This document shows positions 1 through 6,435 of a DNA stretch of 31,525 nucleotides, in pieces. The notes under the pieces were generated by a model that worked only from the letters and a program-made list of their open reading frames with translations, was not told the origin of the DNA and ran no database searches. The DNA is taken from NCBI GenBank assembly GCA_964484515.1, contig CAZAGT010000013.1:1-31525 (forward strand), in the 5' to 3' direction. Each line of letters opens with the position of its first letter. Position 1 is the first letter of the stretch. A program made the position numbers and the translations under genes. This DNA comes from CAZAGT01 sp964484515. Its GTDB lineage: Bacteria > Desulfobacterota > DSM-4660 > Desulfatiglandales > HGW-15.

Positions 1-1
1 C

Positions 2-460
2 ATCAAGATGAACTGCCGGGACTTCCTTGATGGTGGCCAAACCCTGGAAGCTTCCCTGCGGGTAGGGGAACTGTTAGAGGAACACGGCATCGATGCCATC
101 GAATTGAGCGGCGGGACCGTAATCTCAGGGAAGCTTGGTCCGGTGCGCGCCGGGATCAAGACGAAGGAGCAGGAGGCCTACTTCCGTAAGGAAGGCAAAG
201 CCTTCAAGGAAAGACTACGCGTGCCTTTGATCTTGGTGGGCGGAATCAGATCTTTGGAGACCGCGGCGTGGCTGCTCGATGACGGTTATGCCGACTACAT
301 CTCCATTTGCCGGCCCCTTGTCAGAGAGCCCGATCTCATCAAGCGTTGGGCCGCCGGGGACCGACGAAAGTCCACCTGTATATCCGACGGTCTCTGCCGT
401 GACGCGGCCTTCAGTGGTGAGGGCATTCACTGCGTGATTGCAAAAAGGGAAGAGGCTTGA
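2..460 (+). CDS. Old Yellow Enzyme family NADH:flavin oxidoreductase, C-terminal part (5' truncated by window)
   Basis: This is the C-terminal half of an FMN-dependent TIM-barrel oxidoreductase of the Old Yellow Enzyme / NADH:flavin oxidoreductase family. The frame is open from base 2, so the start lies outside the window; about 152 residues are visible. Family marks are the IKMNCRDF strand (substrate or FMN side of the barrel), DAIELSGG, PLILVGGIRS (FMN phosphate-binding region) and ADYISICRPLVREPDLIKRW, the usual last barrel strand and helix. A C-terminal CISDGLCRDAAF segment carries cysteines, but I see no full iron-sulfur cluster motif as in the large 2,4-dienoyl-CoA reductase type, and the protein stops soon after, so it is probably the short single-domain form. 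The substrate cannot be told. The gene converges on the threonine ammonia-lyase gene with only six bases between stop codons, and no terminator hairpin is evident there. Confidence 0.85.
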   Translation: MKMNCRDFLDGGQTLEASLRVGELLEEHGIDAIELSGGTVISGKLGPVRAGIKTKEQEAYFRKEGKAFKERLRVPLILVGGIRSLETAAWLLDDGYADYISICRPLVREPDLIKRWAAGDRRKSTCISDGLCRDAAFSGEGIHCVIAKREEA

Positions 461-466
461 GCGAGA

Positions 467-1687
467 TCAAGCGATCGGACACCTGGGGTCCAGCGCCACC
501 ACGTAGCCCTTTTCCTTCAGTGCTTCCTGGATCTCATGGATTTGAGTGAGCCCTGATGTTTCCAGTTCCATGACGACCTTGGAACTCCCGATCGGTACAT
601 CCGTGGCGGTGCGATCGTGGTAGGTGTGAAGGATGTTCGCCCTCGTATCGGCGATGTCCTGACACAGACCGGCAAGCGATCCCGGGATGTCTCTGAGGGT
701 AATCGAAAAACGAGCCAGTCTCCCGGTCTTGGCCAAGCCTTGCCCGATAATCCGGTCGATGAGGTTGACGTCGATGTTCCCACCGCAGATTACGAGTACA
801 CAGGTTGAACCGGTGATCTTGGTCTCCCCTTTCAATAAGGCCGCGAGCGGGGCGGCGCCCGCGCCTTCAGCCACGATGCGCTTGCGCTCTATCAGGGTCA
901 GGATGGCCGTTGCGATTTCATCATCTGAGACGGTCATGATCTCATCGACATACCTCTCAATAATCGGAAAGGTGATTTGACCAACGCTCTTGATGGCGAT
1001 GCCGTCGGCAATACTCGGCAAGGGCTCAACCGCCGTGATCTTCCCCTCCTGCCTTGAGAGAAAGGCGGAGGGCGCCGCCAACGATTCCACACCCACGACC
1101 CGGCAATGGGGCTGCATGTTCTTAACGGCCAAGGAAATGCCGGAGATACAGCCGCCACCCCCGATCGGCACGACGATGGAATCCACCTCAGGCAGGGCCT
1201 CCAGGATCTCAAGCGCAATACTCCCTTGGCCGGCAATAATGTCTTCATCATCGAACGGGTGGATCATGGTATACCCCTCCCCGGCGAGTTTATGTGCGTA
1301 GTCGGCCGCTTCCGCAAACGTCTCCCCGTACAATATGACCTTCCCACCATAGGCTTTTGTGGCCCATTGCTTTGATAGGGGGGCATGGACAGGCATGACG
1401 ATCGCGGCCGAAATTCCACGGGAAGAGGCGGCCAAGGCGACCCCTTGGGCGTGATTACCGGCCGAGACGGCCACGACGCCCTTCTTGCCTACGCGCTTAC
1501 CCAGCTTCAGCATCTTGTAGGAGGCCCCCCTGATCTTGAAGGACCCGGTCTTCTGGAGGTTCTCCAGCTTCAGATAGACCCGGCGGCCGGCCATCTTGCT
1601 GATTGACTCCGAGAAAAGAAGCGGGGTGGGGACAATGTCGTCCCGGATCGCGTCTCTTGCCTTCTCAATCTCTGCCAGAGTTATCAT
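467..1687 (-). CDS. ilvA: Threonine ammonia-lyase with C-terminal ACT domain
   Basis: This is a PLP-dependent lyase that deaminates L-threonine to 2-oxobutanoate, the entry step of isoleucine synthesis; serine is a common second substrate. The 406-residue product has a fold-type II PLP domain to about residue 315, with Lys51 in SFKIRGA as the Schiff-base lysine, SAGNHAQG near 75-82 and the phosphate-binding loop GGGGC at 176-180. A single ACT domain (about 324-400, starting RFSITLRDIPGSLAGL) replaces the two-part regulatory region of E. coli IlvA, as in the shorter TdcB/ilvA_1Cterm type. The ACT domain suggests allosteric control by an amino acid. The ATG start is preceded by GGGGAGGAG ten bases upstream, which supports it. 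The gene stands alone, and its leader contains the 1711-1833 inverted-repeat element. A biosynthetic or catabolic role cannot be decided from sequence alone. Confidence 0.93.
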   Translation of the reverse strand: MITLAEIEKARDAIRDDIVPTPLLFSESISKMAGRRVYLKLENLQKTGSFKIRGASYKMLKLGKRVGKKGVVAVSAGNHAQGVALAASSRGISAAIVMPVHAPLSKQWATKAYGGKVILYGETFAEAADYAHKLAGEGYTMIHPFDDEDIIAGQGSIALEILEALPEVDSIVVPIGGGGCISGISLAVKNMQPHCRVVGVESLAAPSAFLSRQEGKITAVEPLPSIADGIAIKSVGQITFPIIERYVDEIMTVSDDEIATAILTLIERKRIVAEGAGAAPLAALLKGETKITGSTCVLVICGGNIDVNLIDRIIGQGLAKTGRLARFSITLRDIPGSLAGLCQDIADTRANILHTYHDRTATDVPIGSSKVVMELETSGLTQIHEIQEALKEKGYVVALDPRCPIA

Positions 1688-1710
1688 GAGCCGTCTACTC
1701 CTCCCCTAGG

Positions 1711-1833
1711 AGGCTGCCGTAAAACCCCCATCTGCAGCGTTACCCGCATCCTTCGTCACTGCGACGTACCTGTATGTAAGACTCATTCCTCAGGATTTCG
1801 GAGGCCTTGCATCTGAACATTTTCCGGCACCCT
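1711..1833. repeat. 123-bp element with terminal inverted repeats (MITE-like)
   Basis: The ends are imperfect inverted repeats: AGGCTGCCGTAAAA at 1711-1724 and, on the other strand, AGGGTGCCGGAAAA from 1833 back to 1820 (12 of 14 match). Weaker pairing continues inward around CATCTGCA and TGCATCTG. There is no ORF inside. From memory, very similar sequences, with a CTGCTG-AAAAA end and an internal CTCATTCCTCAGGA, are dispersed in deltaproteobacterial genomes, but I cannot run that comparison here. No obvious target-site duplication is visible. It ends only a few bases upstream of the ilvA ribosome binding site. Confidence 0.6.
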
Positions 1834-2111
1834 CCGAACGAACCAGCTCTCCTATGGGTCTCTAGATACAGCGTCAATTCCTTGTTGGAGCCTGCCACGT
1901 TCAGGTCCTAAACAAGAACTTGAAACCACAATTCAACATAGAATTAAAGATCTTTGCTTTCAGCTATAGGATTAACGAAACCACTCAACTACCGGGAAAC
2001 ATATCAGAATGAGGGAAAAGGGTTTTGAAGTCAAGACCTTGGGTTGAACGCACTATGCTGACCGCTGATGGCTGACGGCTCCCCATTGAACCCCCTAGCT
2101 CAATAAGGGTT
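1834..2111. other. Intergenic DNA without a supported gene
   Basis: This is the rest of the space between the inverted-repeat element and the cysteine-rich gene. It is AT-richer than its neighbours. It must hold the ilvA promoter unless that lies in the repeat element; I see no convincing -35/-10 pair. Around 2055-2085 there is a short run of near-repeats of CTGACGGCT and CTGACCGCTGATGG type. It looks like degenerate short-repeat DNA, not a gene. Confidence 0.5.
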
Positions 2112-2333
2112 TCAAAACGGACGAAAGGCACCACAGTCAGGGCACTGCCAATGGGTCCCGCTACAGGTAAGCCCCCACAGGTTCTCTTCCATACACGTGT
2201 TGCAGATCTGAAAGCCGCACGGGCACGTCCAACAGTAAGGCGGGTTGTCGCCGCAACAACAACACAGATACTGCTTCTTCCTTGAACTTTGCTTTTTGAT
2301 CCTGTTCGGTTTTTCTGAACCCATGCCATTCAT
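2112..2333 (-). CDS. Small cysteine-rich (zinc-binding) conserved hypothetical protein
   Basis: The product is 73 residues with 12 cysteines. A basic N-terminus (about residues 8-20, rich in Lys, Arg and Ser) is followed by four CxxC pairs at 24/27, 34/37, 44/47 and 64/67, plus extra cysteines at 25, 26, 39 and 57 and a His at 61. Spacing between the pairs is regular for the first three. This suggests two structural zinc sites, similar to treble-clef or RING-like folds, closing with WQCPDCGAFRPF. I recall similar short proteins in Desulfobacterota but know no function. The start may be Met1 or Met4; neither has a clear ribosome binding site. It lies on the same strand as the hydrolase gene, 111 bases upstream of it. 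Its dense cysteine pattern and compact ending make a chance ORF unlikely. Confidence 0.65.
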   Translation of the reverse strand: MNGMGSEKPNRIKKQSSRKKQYLCCCCGDNPPYCWTCPCGFQICNTCMEENLWGLTCSGTHWQCPDCGAFRPF

Positions 2334-2444
2334 GACCGGCCGACCCGACCTAGGGTCTTACTTCTGCGGCCTGCGAAGACTAAAAGGAACACTTTTACAT
2401 GGAAAGACATAGGGTAAGTTATCGTCGCCCAGGCCGAATCAAGC

Positions 2445-3227
2445 TCAACGAATCTCCGCCCATTCGGTCGGACGGTCCTGATGACTCATCATGATCCTGG
2501 TATCTCTCAATCCGAGCGCTGACAAGGCCTCGCGTGCCTCCTGCAAGGCCTTTTCGGGGAGGTTGTTCGCTTCACTCAGGTGGGCTGGGATGAGGAGGCG
2601 CAGGTCTTTTGGTGACACCGACTTGAGCAATTTGCCGGCCTCCTGGTTGGAGAGGTGTCCTTCCGATCCCTTAATCCTTCTTTTCACCTCCAAGGGATAC
2701 GGCCCATCCGCCAGCATTGTCGGGTCATGGTTGAATTCCAGGATCAGAGCCTGACACCGTCGAAGGCGATCAACCACCAAATTCGTGCTACGCCCAAGAT
2801 CGGTGATCAATCCAAGGCTCGAGCTGCCCGCCTTGACCACAAGTCCGACAGGATCGACGGCGTCGTGGCACTTTGTGAAGGTCTCGATCAGCAAATCATT
2901 GATGGTGATGGTTTGCCCGGAATGAATGACGACGGGGAGTGGCAGATTGCCGATCGTATGGCGAGATCTCTTCAGGGTAGAACTATTGACGTAGACCGGG
3001 ATTTTGAGACGACGGGCCAGCGGGCCGGCCCCCTTGATATGATCCGAGTGCTCGTGAGTGACGATTAACGCATCGAGGCTCGCGGGATCGACGTCAATCA
3101 GGTTCAGACGCCAAAACAACTCCCGCATGCTCAGCCCGGCATCGAGTAGAACTCTTGTACCATTTACCTCCACGAGGCATGCGTTGCCCTTACTCCCCGA
3201 AGCCAAGACTGAAAACCGCATCCCCAT
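2445..3227 (-). CDS. Metallo-beta-lactamase-fold hydrolase (YycJ/WalJ-like)
   Basis: The product is a 260-residue soluble metal-dependent hydrolase. The signature HEHSDH (His58, His60, Asp62, His63) binds the metal pair. FSVLASGSKGNACLVE at the N-terminus is typical of the YycJ/WalJ branch, and SEGHLSNQEAG and LIPAHLSEANN (about residues 190-220) supply the later conserved histidines. Bacillus YycJ is a 5'-3' exonuclease-like protein tied to cell wall and mismatch-repair functions, but the substrate of this homologue is unknown. The start could be Met1 or Met3 (ATGGGGATG). It lies downstream of dut after about 130 bases, so it may be the last gene of an M16-dut transcript or have its own promoter. 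The family call is firm; the role is inferred only by analogy. Confidence 0.88.
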   Translation of the reverse strand: MGMRFSVLASGSKGNACLVEVNGTRVLLDAGLSMRELFWRLNLIDVDPASLDALIVTHEHSDHIKGAGPLARRLKIPVYVNSSTLKRSRHTIGNLPLPVVIHSGQTITINDLLIETFTKCHDAVDPVGLVVKAGSSSLGLITDLGRSTNLVVDRLRRCQALILEFNHDPTMLADGPYPLEVKRRIKGSEGHLSNQEAGKLLKSVSPKDLRLLIPAHLSEANNLPEKALQEAREALSALGLRDTRIMMSHQDRPTEWAEIR

Positions 3228-3360
3228 TAAGTACCAAGGTATTTAGCTGAAGGCTGAAGTATTCCATTAACCCGCAAAACTCGAACCAAAAAGACGAACA
3301 TCGAACGTCCAGCTCGCCACCGGCGAACAAGCACTTGTCGGCCAAGTGGCGACACCGTTC

Positions 3361-3816
3361 TCACGCTACACCGCTGTGCCCGAAGCCACCTTCGCCCCTA
3401 AATGTTTCGTCGAGAACCGCCACCTCTTTTACCTGAGCCCTGGCGACACGGCTCACGAGCATTTGGGCGATGCGATCACCTCGCTTGATCACGAAAGGAG
3501 CCCAGCCCCAGTTGATCATGATCAGCTTGATCTCGCCCCGGTAATCGGAATCGATGGTGCCCGGTGAGTTGACCATGCCAATGCCGTGTTTCAGCGCCAG
3601 ACCACTGCGAGGCCGAGTTTGGATCTCGAAACCCGGCGGCACAGAGACCGCCAAACCTGTTGGGATCAGTTTGATCTCACCAGGGTTCAAAACGACCTCT
3701 CGATCGACTGCGGCCCGAAGATCCATTCCGGATGAGCCATCCGTCTCATACGCCGGCAAGGCAATATCTTCTTGGCCTTCGAGGCGTTTTACCTTGATCT
3801 CCACCCGCTCCATCAC
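3361..3816 (-). CDS. dut: Deoxyuridine 5'-triphosphate nucleotidohydrolase (dUTPase)
   Basis: This enzyme hydrolyses dUTP to dUMP and pyrophosphate, keeping uracil out of DNA and feeding dTMP synthesis; the family works as a homotrimer with Mg2+. At 151 residues it has the normal length, and all five family motifs are present in order: SSGMDLRA (about 28-35), FEIQTRPRSGLALKHGI (motif 2/3 region), GTIDSDYRGEIKL with the catalytic Asp, GDRIAQMLV, and the C-terminal RGEGGFGHSG arm that closes over the nucleotide. GGAG lies five bases before the ATG. It starts 18 bases after the stop of the M16 protease gene, so the two are probably co-transcribed, an arrangement common in Desulfobacterota downstream of pnp. 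Confidence 0.96.
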   Translation of the reverse strand: MMERVEIKVKRLEGQEDIALPAYETDGSSGMDLRAAVDREVVLNPGEIKLIPTGLAVSVPPGFEIQTRPRSGLALKHGIGMVNSPGTIDSDYRGEIKLIMINWGWAPFVIKRGDRIAQMLVSRVARAQVKEVAVLDETFRGEGGFGHSGVA

Positions 3817-3834
3817 AGCTCCATGTCGGGATGC

Positions 3835-5103
3835 TCAATCACTGCTGAAATCGAGACAGCTCAAGTCCAACTCCTGCTCCCTCACAGGCCCCAGCGTGGT
3901 CAGCGAAACCTGATTGCTCTCAAAGGTCTCTTTTGCCACGGCCACGACCTCGTCCAGGGTGACCGCCTTGAGGCCCGAGACGAGTTCGTCGAACTCCATG
4001 AATCGACCGAAGACGAATTCGTTCTTAGCGAGACGCATCATCCTTGTATCCGTGCTCTCAGCGCCGAGAAAGATGCCGCCGATAAGGTGTTCCCGCGCGC
4101 CTTCAAGTTCTGACTGAGTGAGACCGCCGTTCTGCATTTTCCTGATCTCCTTCTTGACCACACCGAGGACGCGATTGACCTCCGCCGGTTCGGTGCCAAC
4201 ATAAACGCCAAGCAGGCCTGTATCCATATAGGCGGACAGAAAGGAATAGACCGAATAGGCCAGACCTCTGTTCTCTCTAATCTCCTGAAACAGGCGGGAG
4301 CTCATATTACCGCCGAGCATCGTGTTGAACATCGCACAGGCAAATCGGAGGTCACTCTTCAGATGGGGCGCGCGGCCTCCCAAACAGATATGAGCTTGCT
4401 CCAGGTCCTTAGTGTAGCAGGAGAGGCCGGCATTGGTTTGAGGCACGGTCCTCGTGGGGCCGCTACCGTTTTCGAGAGGCATGGATTCAAAAAGGGGCTT
4501 AAAAAAGGCGACCAGTCCATCGTGATCGATATTGCCTGCGGCCGCGATAATGATTCGGTTCGGCGTGTAGAATCGTTCGATGTGGTTGGTGATGGTCTCT
4601 CTGCTGATCGCCGCGACACTATCGCCGGTCCCGAGGACAGACATGCCGATAGGATGATCCGGCCAGAAAAGCCGGTTGAAGAGGACATGGATGTGCTCAT
4701 CCGGAGTATCCTCGAGCATGCTGATCTCTTGTAGGATGACCTGTCGCTCACGACCCATATCTGTCGAATCGAAAAGCGGGTTCAAAAAGATATCCGAAAG
4801 GATCTCAGCAAGTTGAGGAAAGTGCTCGTCCAGGACCTTGGAATGAAAACAGGTGTGCTCCTTGCCGGTAAAGGCATTGGAGAGGCCGCCGATGGCATCG
4901 AGCTCCTTGGCGATCTGCAGGCTATTCCGCTTTTGTGTGCCCTTAAAGACCATATGCTCGATAAAATGGGAGACGCCGTTATCTGCGGTCACCTCGTCCC
5001 GCGAGCCCACGTCGACCCAAATACCGAGCGAAACGGAGCGATAATGCTCCAGCCGTTCGGAGATGATGCGCGTCCCGTTATCCAAGACCGTTTTGCGATA
5101 CAT
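3835..5103 (-). CDS. M16 family zinc metallopeptidase (processing-peptidase type)
   Basis: This is a 422-residue inverzincin-type peptidase related to mitochondrial processing peptidase beta and Bacillus YmxG/MlpA. The inverted zinc motif HFIEH is at residues 46-50, and the distal zinc ligand is probably Glu125 in the VILQEISM helix. The second half (from about 200) contains the paired non-catalytic fold with MLGGNMSSRLFQEIRENRGLAYSV, characteristic of the family. There is no signal peptide, so it is probably cytoplasmic. Natural substrates are unknown; members clear or process small peptides. It stands directly before dut, 18 bases apart. In many bacteria this gene follows pnp directly; here about 5 kb with three accessory genes separate them. 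Confidence 0.92.
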   Translation of the reverse strand: MYRKTVLDNGTRIISERLEHYRSVSLGIWVDVGSRDEVTADNGVSHFIEHMVFKGTQKRNSLQIAKELDAIGGLSNAFTGKEHTCFHSKVLDEHFPQLAEILSDIFLNPLFDSTDMGRERQVILQEISMLEDTPDEHIHVLFNRLFWPDHPIGMSVLGTGDSVAAISRETITNHIERFYTPNRIIIAAAGNIDHDGLVAFFKPLFESMPLENGSGPTRTVPQTNAGLSCYTKDLEQAHICLGGRAPHLKSDLRFACAMFNTMLGGNMSSRLFQEIRENRGLAYSVYSFLSAYMDTGLLGVYVGTEPAEVNRVLGVVKKEIRKMQNGGLTQSELEGAREHLIGGIFLGAESTDTRMMRLAKNEFVFGRFMEFDELVSGLKAVTLDEVVAVAKETFESNQVSLTTLGPVREQELDLSCLDFSSD

Positions 5104-5532
5104 TGAGCAAATATTTCTTCAAGTTTCAATAGCTTGGGCAGTATGAGCTGCAGACCATGCTCACTGCATCGGATTCTTAACACAAAATGCACCCCGTGTA
5201 CACCCTCAGCGATCACGTGGAGATGATTAGTTATCTCTTTAGCATTACATTGAAAATATCAAATTCAGGGGCAGCTGGACACCGCGAAAAGGTAGTTCTC
5301 GGCAGCCCGGCTCTTCAATCGCTGGAGCATTGCGGAGGAGGGAAAATGACCACAGGTGGGCTAAGAACAGGCTCCATGACACAGCTTCTCGGACTCATCA
5401 TGGAGACCTTTATTTCGTTGTCGAAGACCAAGTACAGGTGGGACAATCCTGGATTGTCCCGTTTCACGTCCCGTCTCATACCCCTCTCGTAGCATTGCAA
5501 CAGGCGGCTCTTATGCGTACTACCACAGGCCG
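5104..5532. other. Intergenic region with no convincing gene
   Basis: This 429-base stretch lies between the M16 protease start and the stop of the kinase-like gene. Short ORFs exist on both strands (for example plus 5346-5492, where GGAGGAGGG precedes an ATG), but their predicted proteins have no recognisable domain and end in repeat-like sequence over the palindrome at 5440-5460. The promoter for the M16-dut genes should lie in the left part, just above 5103; no clear -35/-10 pair stands out. Confidence 0.45.
5440..5460. repeat. Perfect palindrome, 10-bp arms
   Basis: The arms GGGACAATCC and GGATTGTCCC are perfect reverse complements around one central T. As RNA it would fold as an 8-bp stem with a 5-base loop, but no T-tract follows on either strand, so it is not a standard intrinsic terminator. 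It could be an operator, or a remnant of a REP-like repeat, since related GACAATCC and GATTGTCCC stretches occur near 9018 and 9891. Confidence 0.5.
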
Positions 5533-6345
5533 TCAAATCGCGTTGGGCGGAATCTTCACGCCTGGATGAACTTCCAGGGAACGGATACCCTCAATCTGCC
5601 CGCTGAGGCTTTTAACTTCTTCGATCAGCTTTTGCATGAAATGGTCGTCGGTCTTGGTATAAATCAGGACGTTGCCGTAATCGCTTGTCACCGCTATGCC
5701 TGGATAGCTATCGATCAGCGCCGCCTTTATCTGACTGGCCAGCGTGAGATCATCCATACTCTGTTGAGATTCCGGGGTAGTTCTGAACTGTTCGTTACCC
5801 GTGGCCTGACAAATGATCTCCACTGCATTGGCGACCGTAAGCTTCTGAATATGGATCATGATATCATAAAGAGCGCTGTCCCAGGGGTCTACACCATAAA
5901 GACTCTGGGTCCACTTTCGCCTTTCCTGGTCGTCCCTAAGAATCCTTGCCTCTGCCTCGTGCTTCGGGATCTTCTCACGTTCCATTTCAGCGAGTACGCG
6001 GTCGGCCAGATTGGCGATGATCCGGACCTTGAGCACGTGGGGAACTCCTTTGAGCAGCAGATGCCCGGCCAGACCATGATAGACCACGTTGTCCTTTTGC
6101 ACACTTCGGGTTAGTGCACTCTGGTAATAGGCCACGAAAGAGAATTTGGTGTGACCCAGGCGCTCCAGGAGCGAAGGTGCATCATGAATGGCTTTAATCA
6201 TTTTAATCTCAGGGACGTGGTACCGGTCGCTTGCATCAAGGATCACTTCACGGCTCAAGCACTTATAACCCAAACGCGAAGCCACCTTTTCAGCCACTTC
6301 CTTCCCCTTGCTGTAAGAACCTCTGGAAATTGTTATAATCGCCAT
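5533..6345 (-). CDS. Cytidylate-kinase-like protein fused to a C-terminal BON domain
   Basis: The product has 270 residues. The N-terminal 185 or so match the cytidylate-kinase-like family (Cytidylate_kin2 type). The opening ITISRGSYSKGK contains a GxxxxGK P-loop (Gly9 to Lys15) followed by Glu instead of Ser/Thr, and later come VVYHGLAGHLLLKGVPHVLKVRI (residues 87-109), a basic stretch with REKIPKHEAEARILRDDQERR as in nucleotide-kinase lids, and LYDIMIHIQKL. Residues about 199-262 look like a BON domain (TLASQIKAAL, VLIYTKTDD, IEGIRSLEVHPGV), a small fold usually found in periplasmic or membrane-associated proteins. There is no signal peptide. AGGAGG five bases before the ATG supports the start. 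It is the gene after the SLC13 permease, with about 90 bases between. The substrate is unknown, and a housekeeping CMP kinase role is unlikely given the divergent P-loop and the fusion. Confidence 0.75.
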   Translation of the reverse strand: MAIITISRGSYSKGKEVAEKVASRLGYKCLSREVILDASDRYHVPEIKMIKAIHDAPSLLERLGHTKFSFVAYYQSALTRSVQKDNVVYHGLAGHLLLKGVPHVLKVRIIANLADRVLAEMEREKIPKHEAEARILRDDQERRKWTQSLYGVDPWDSALYDIMIHIQKLTVANAVEIICQATGNEQFRTTPESQQSMDDLTLASQIKAALIDSYPGIAVTSDYGNVLIYTKTDDHFMQKLIEEVKSLSGQIEGIRSLEVHPGVKIPPNAI

Positions 6346-6435
6346 GATTGCCTCCTGTCACTTGCCTTTCAGAGACGGTATTTTATCTCTTCCGCATTCA
6401 TACTCTATCTCTTAGGCCTCTTCATAGGCCGGGTC

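Noticed and set aside
1985..2329. 114-codon minus-strand ORF overlapping the cysteine-rich gene
   Set aside because: The overlapping 73-residue frame has a coherent metal-binding pattern; this one has none and runs into repeat-like DNA.
5187..5492. Plus-strand ORF between the M16 and kinase genes
   Set aside because: No domain; the C-terminal part is read through the palindrome. The internal ATG with GGAGGAGGG is tempting, but its product has no recognisable features.
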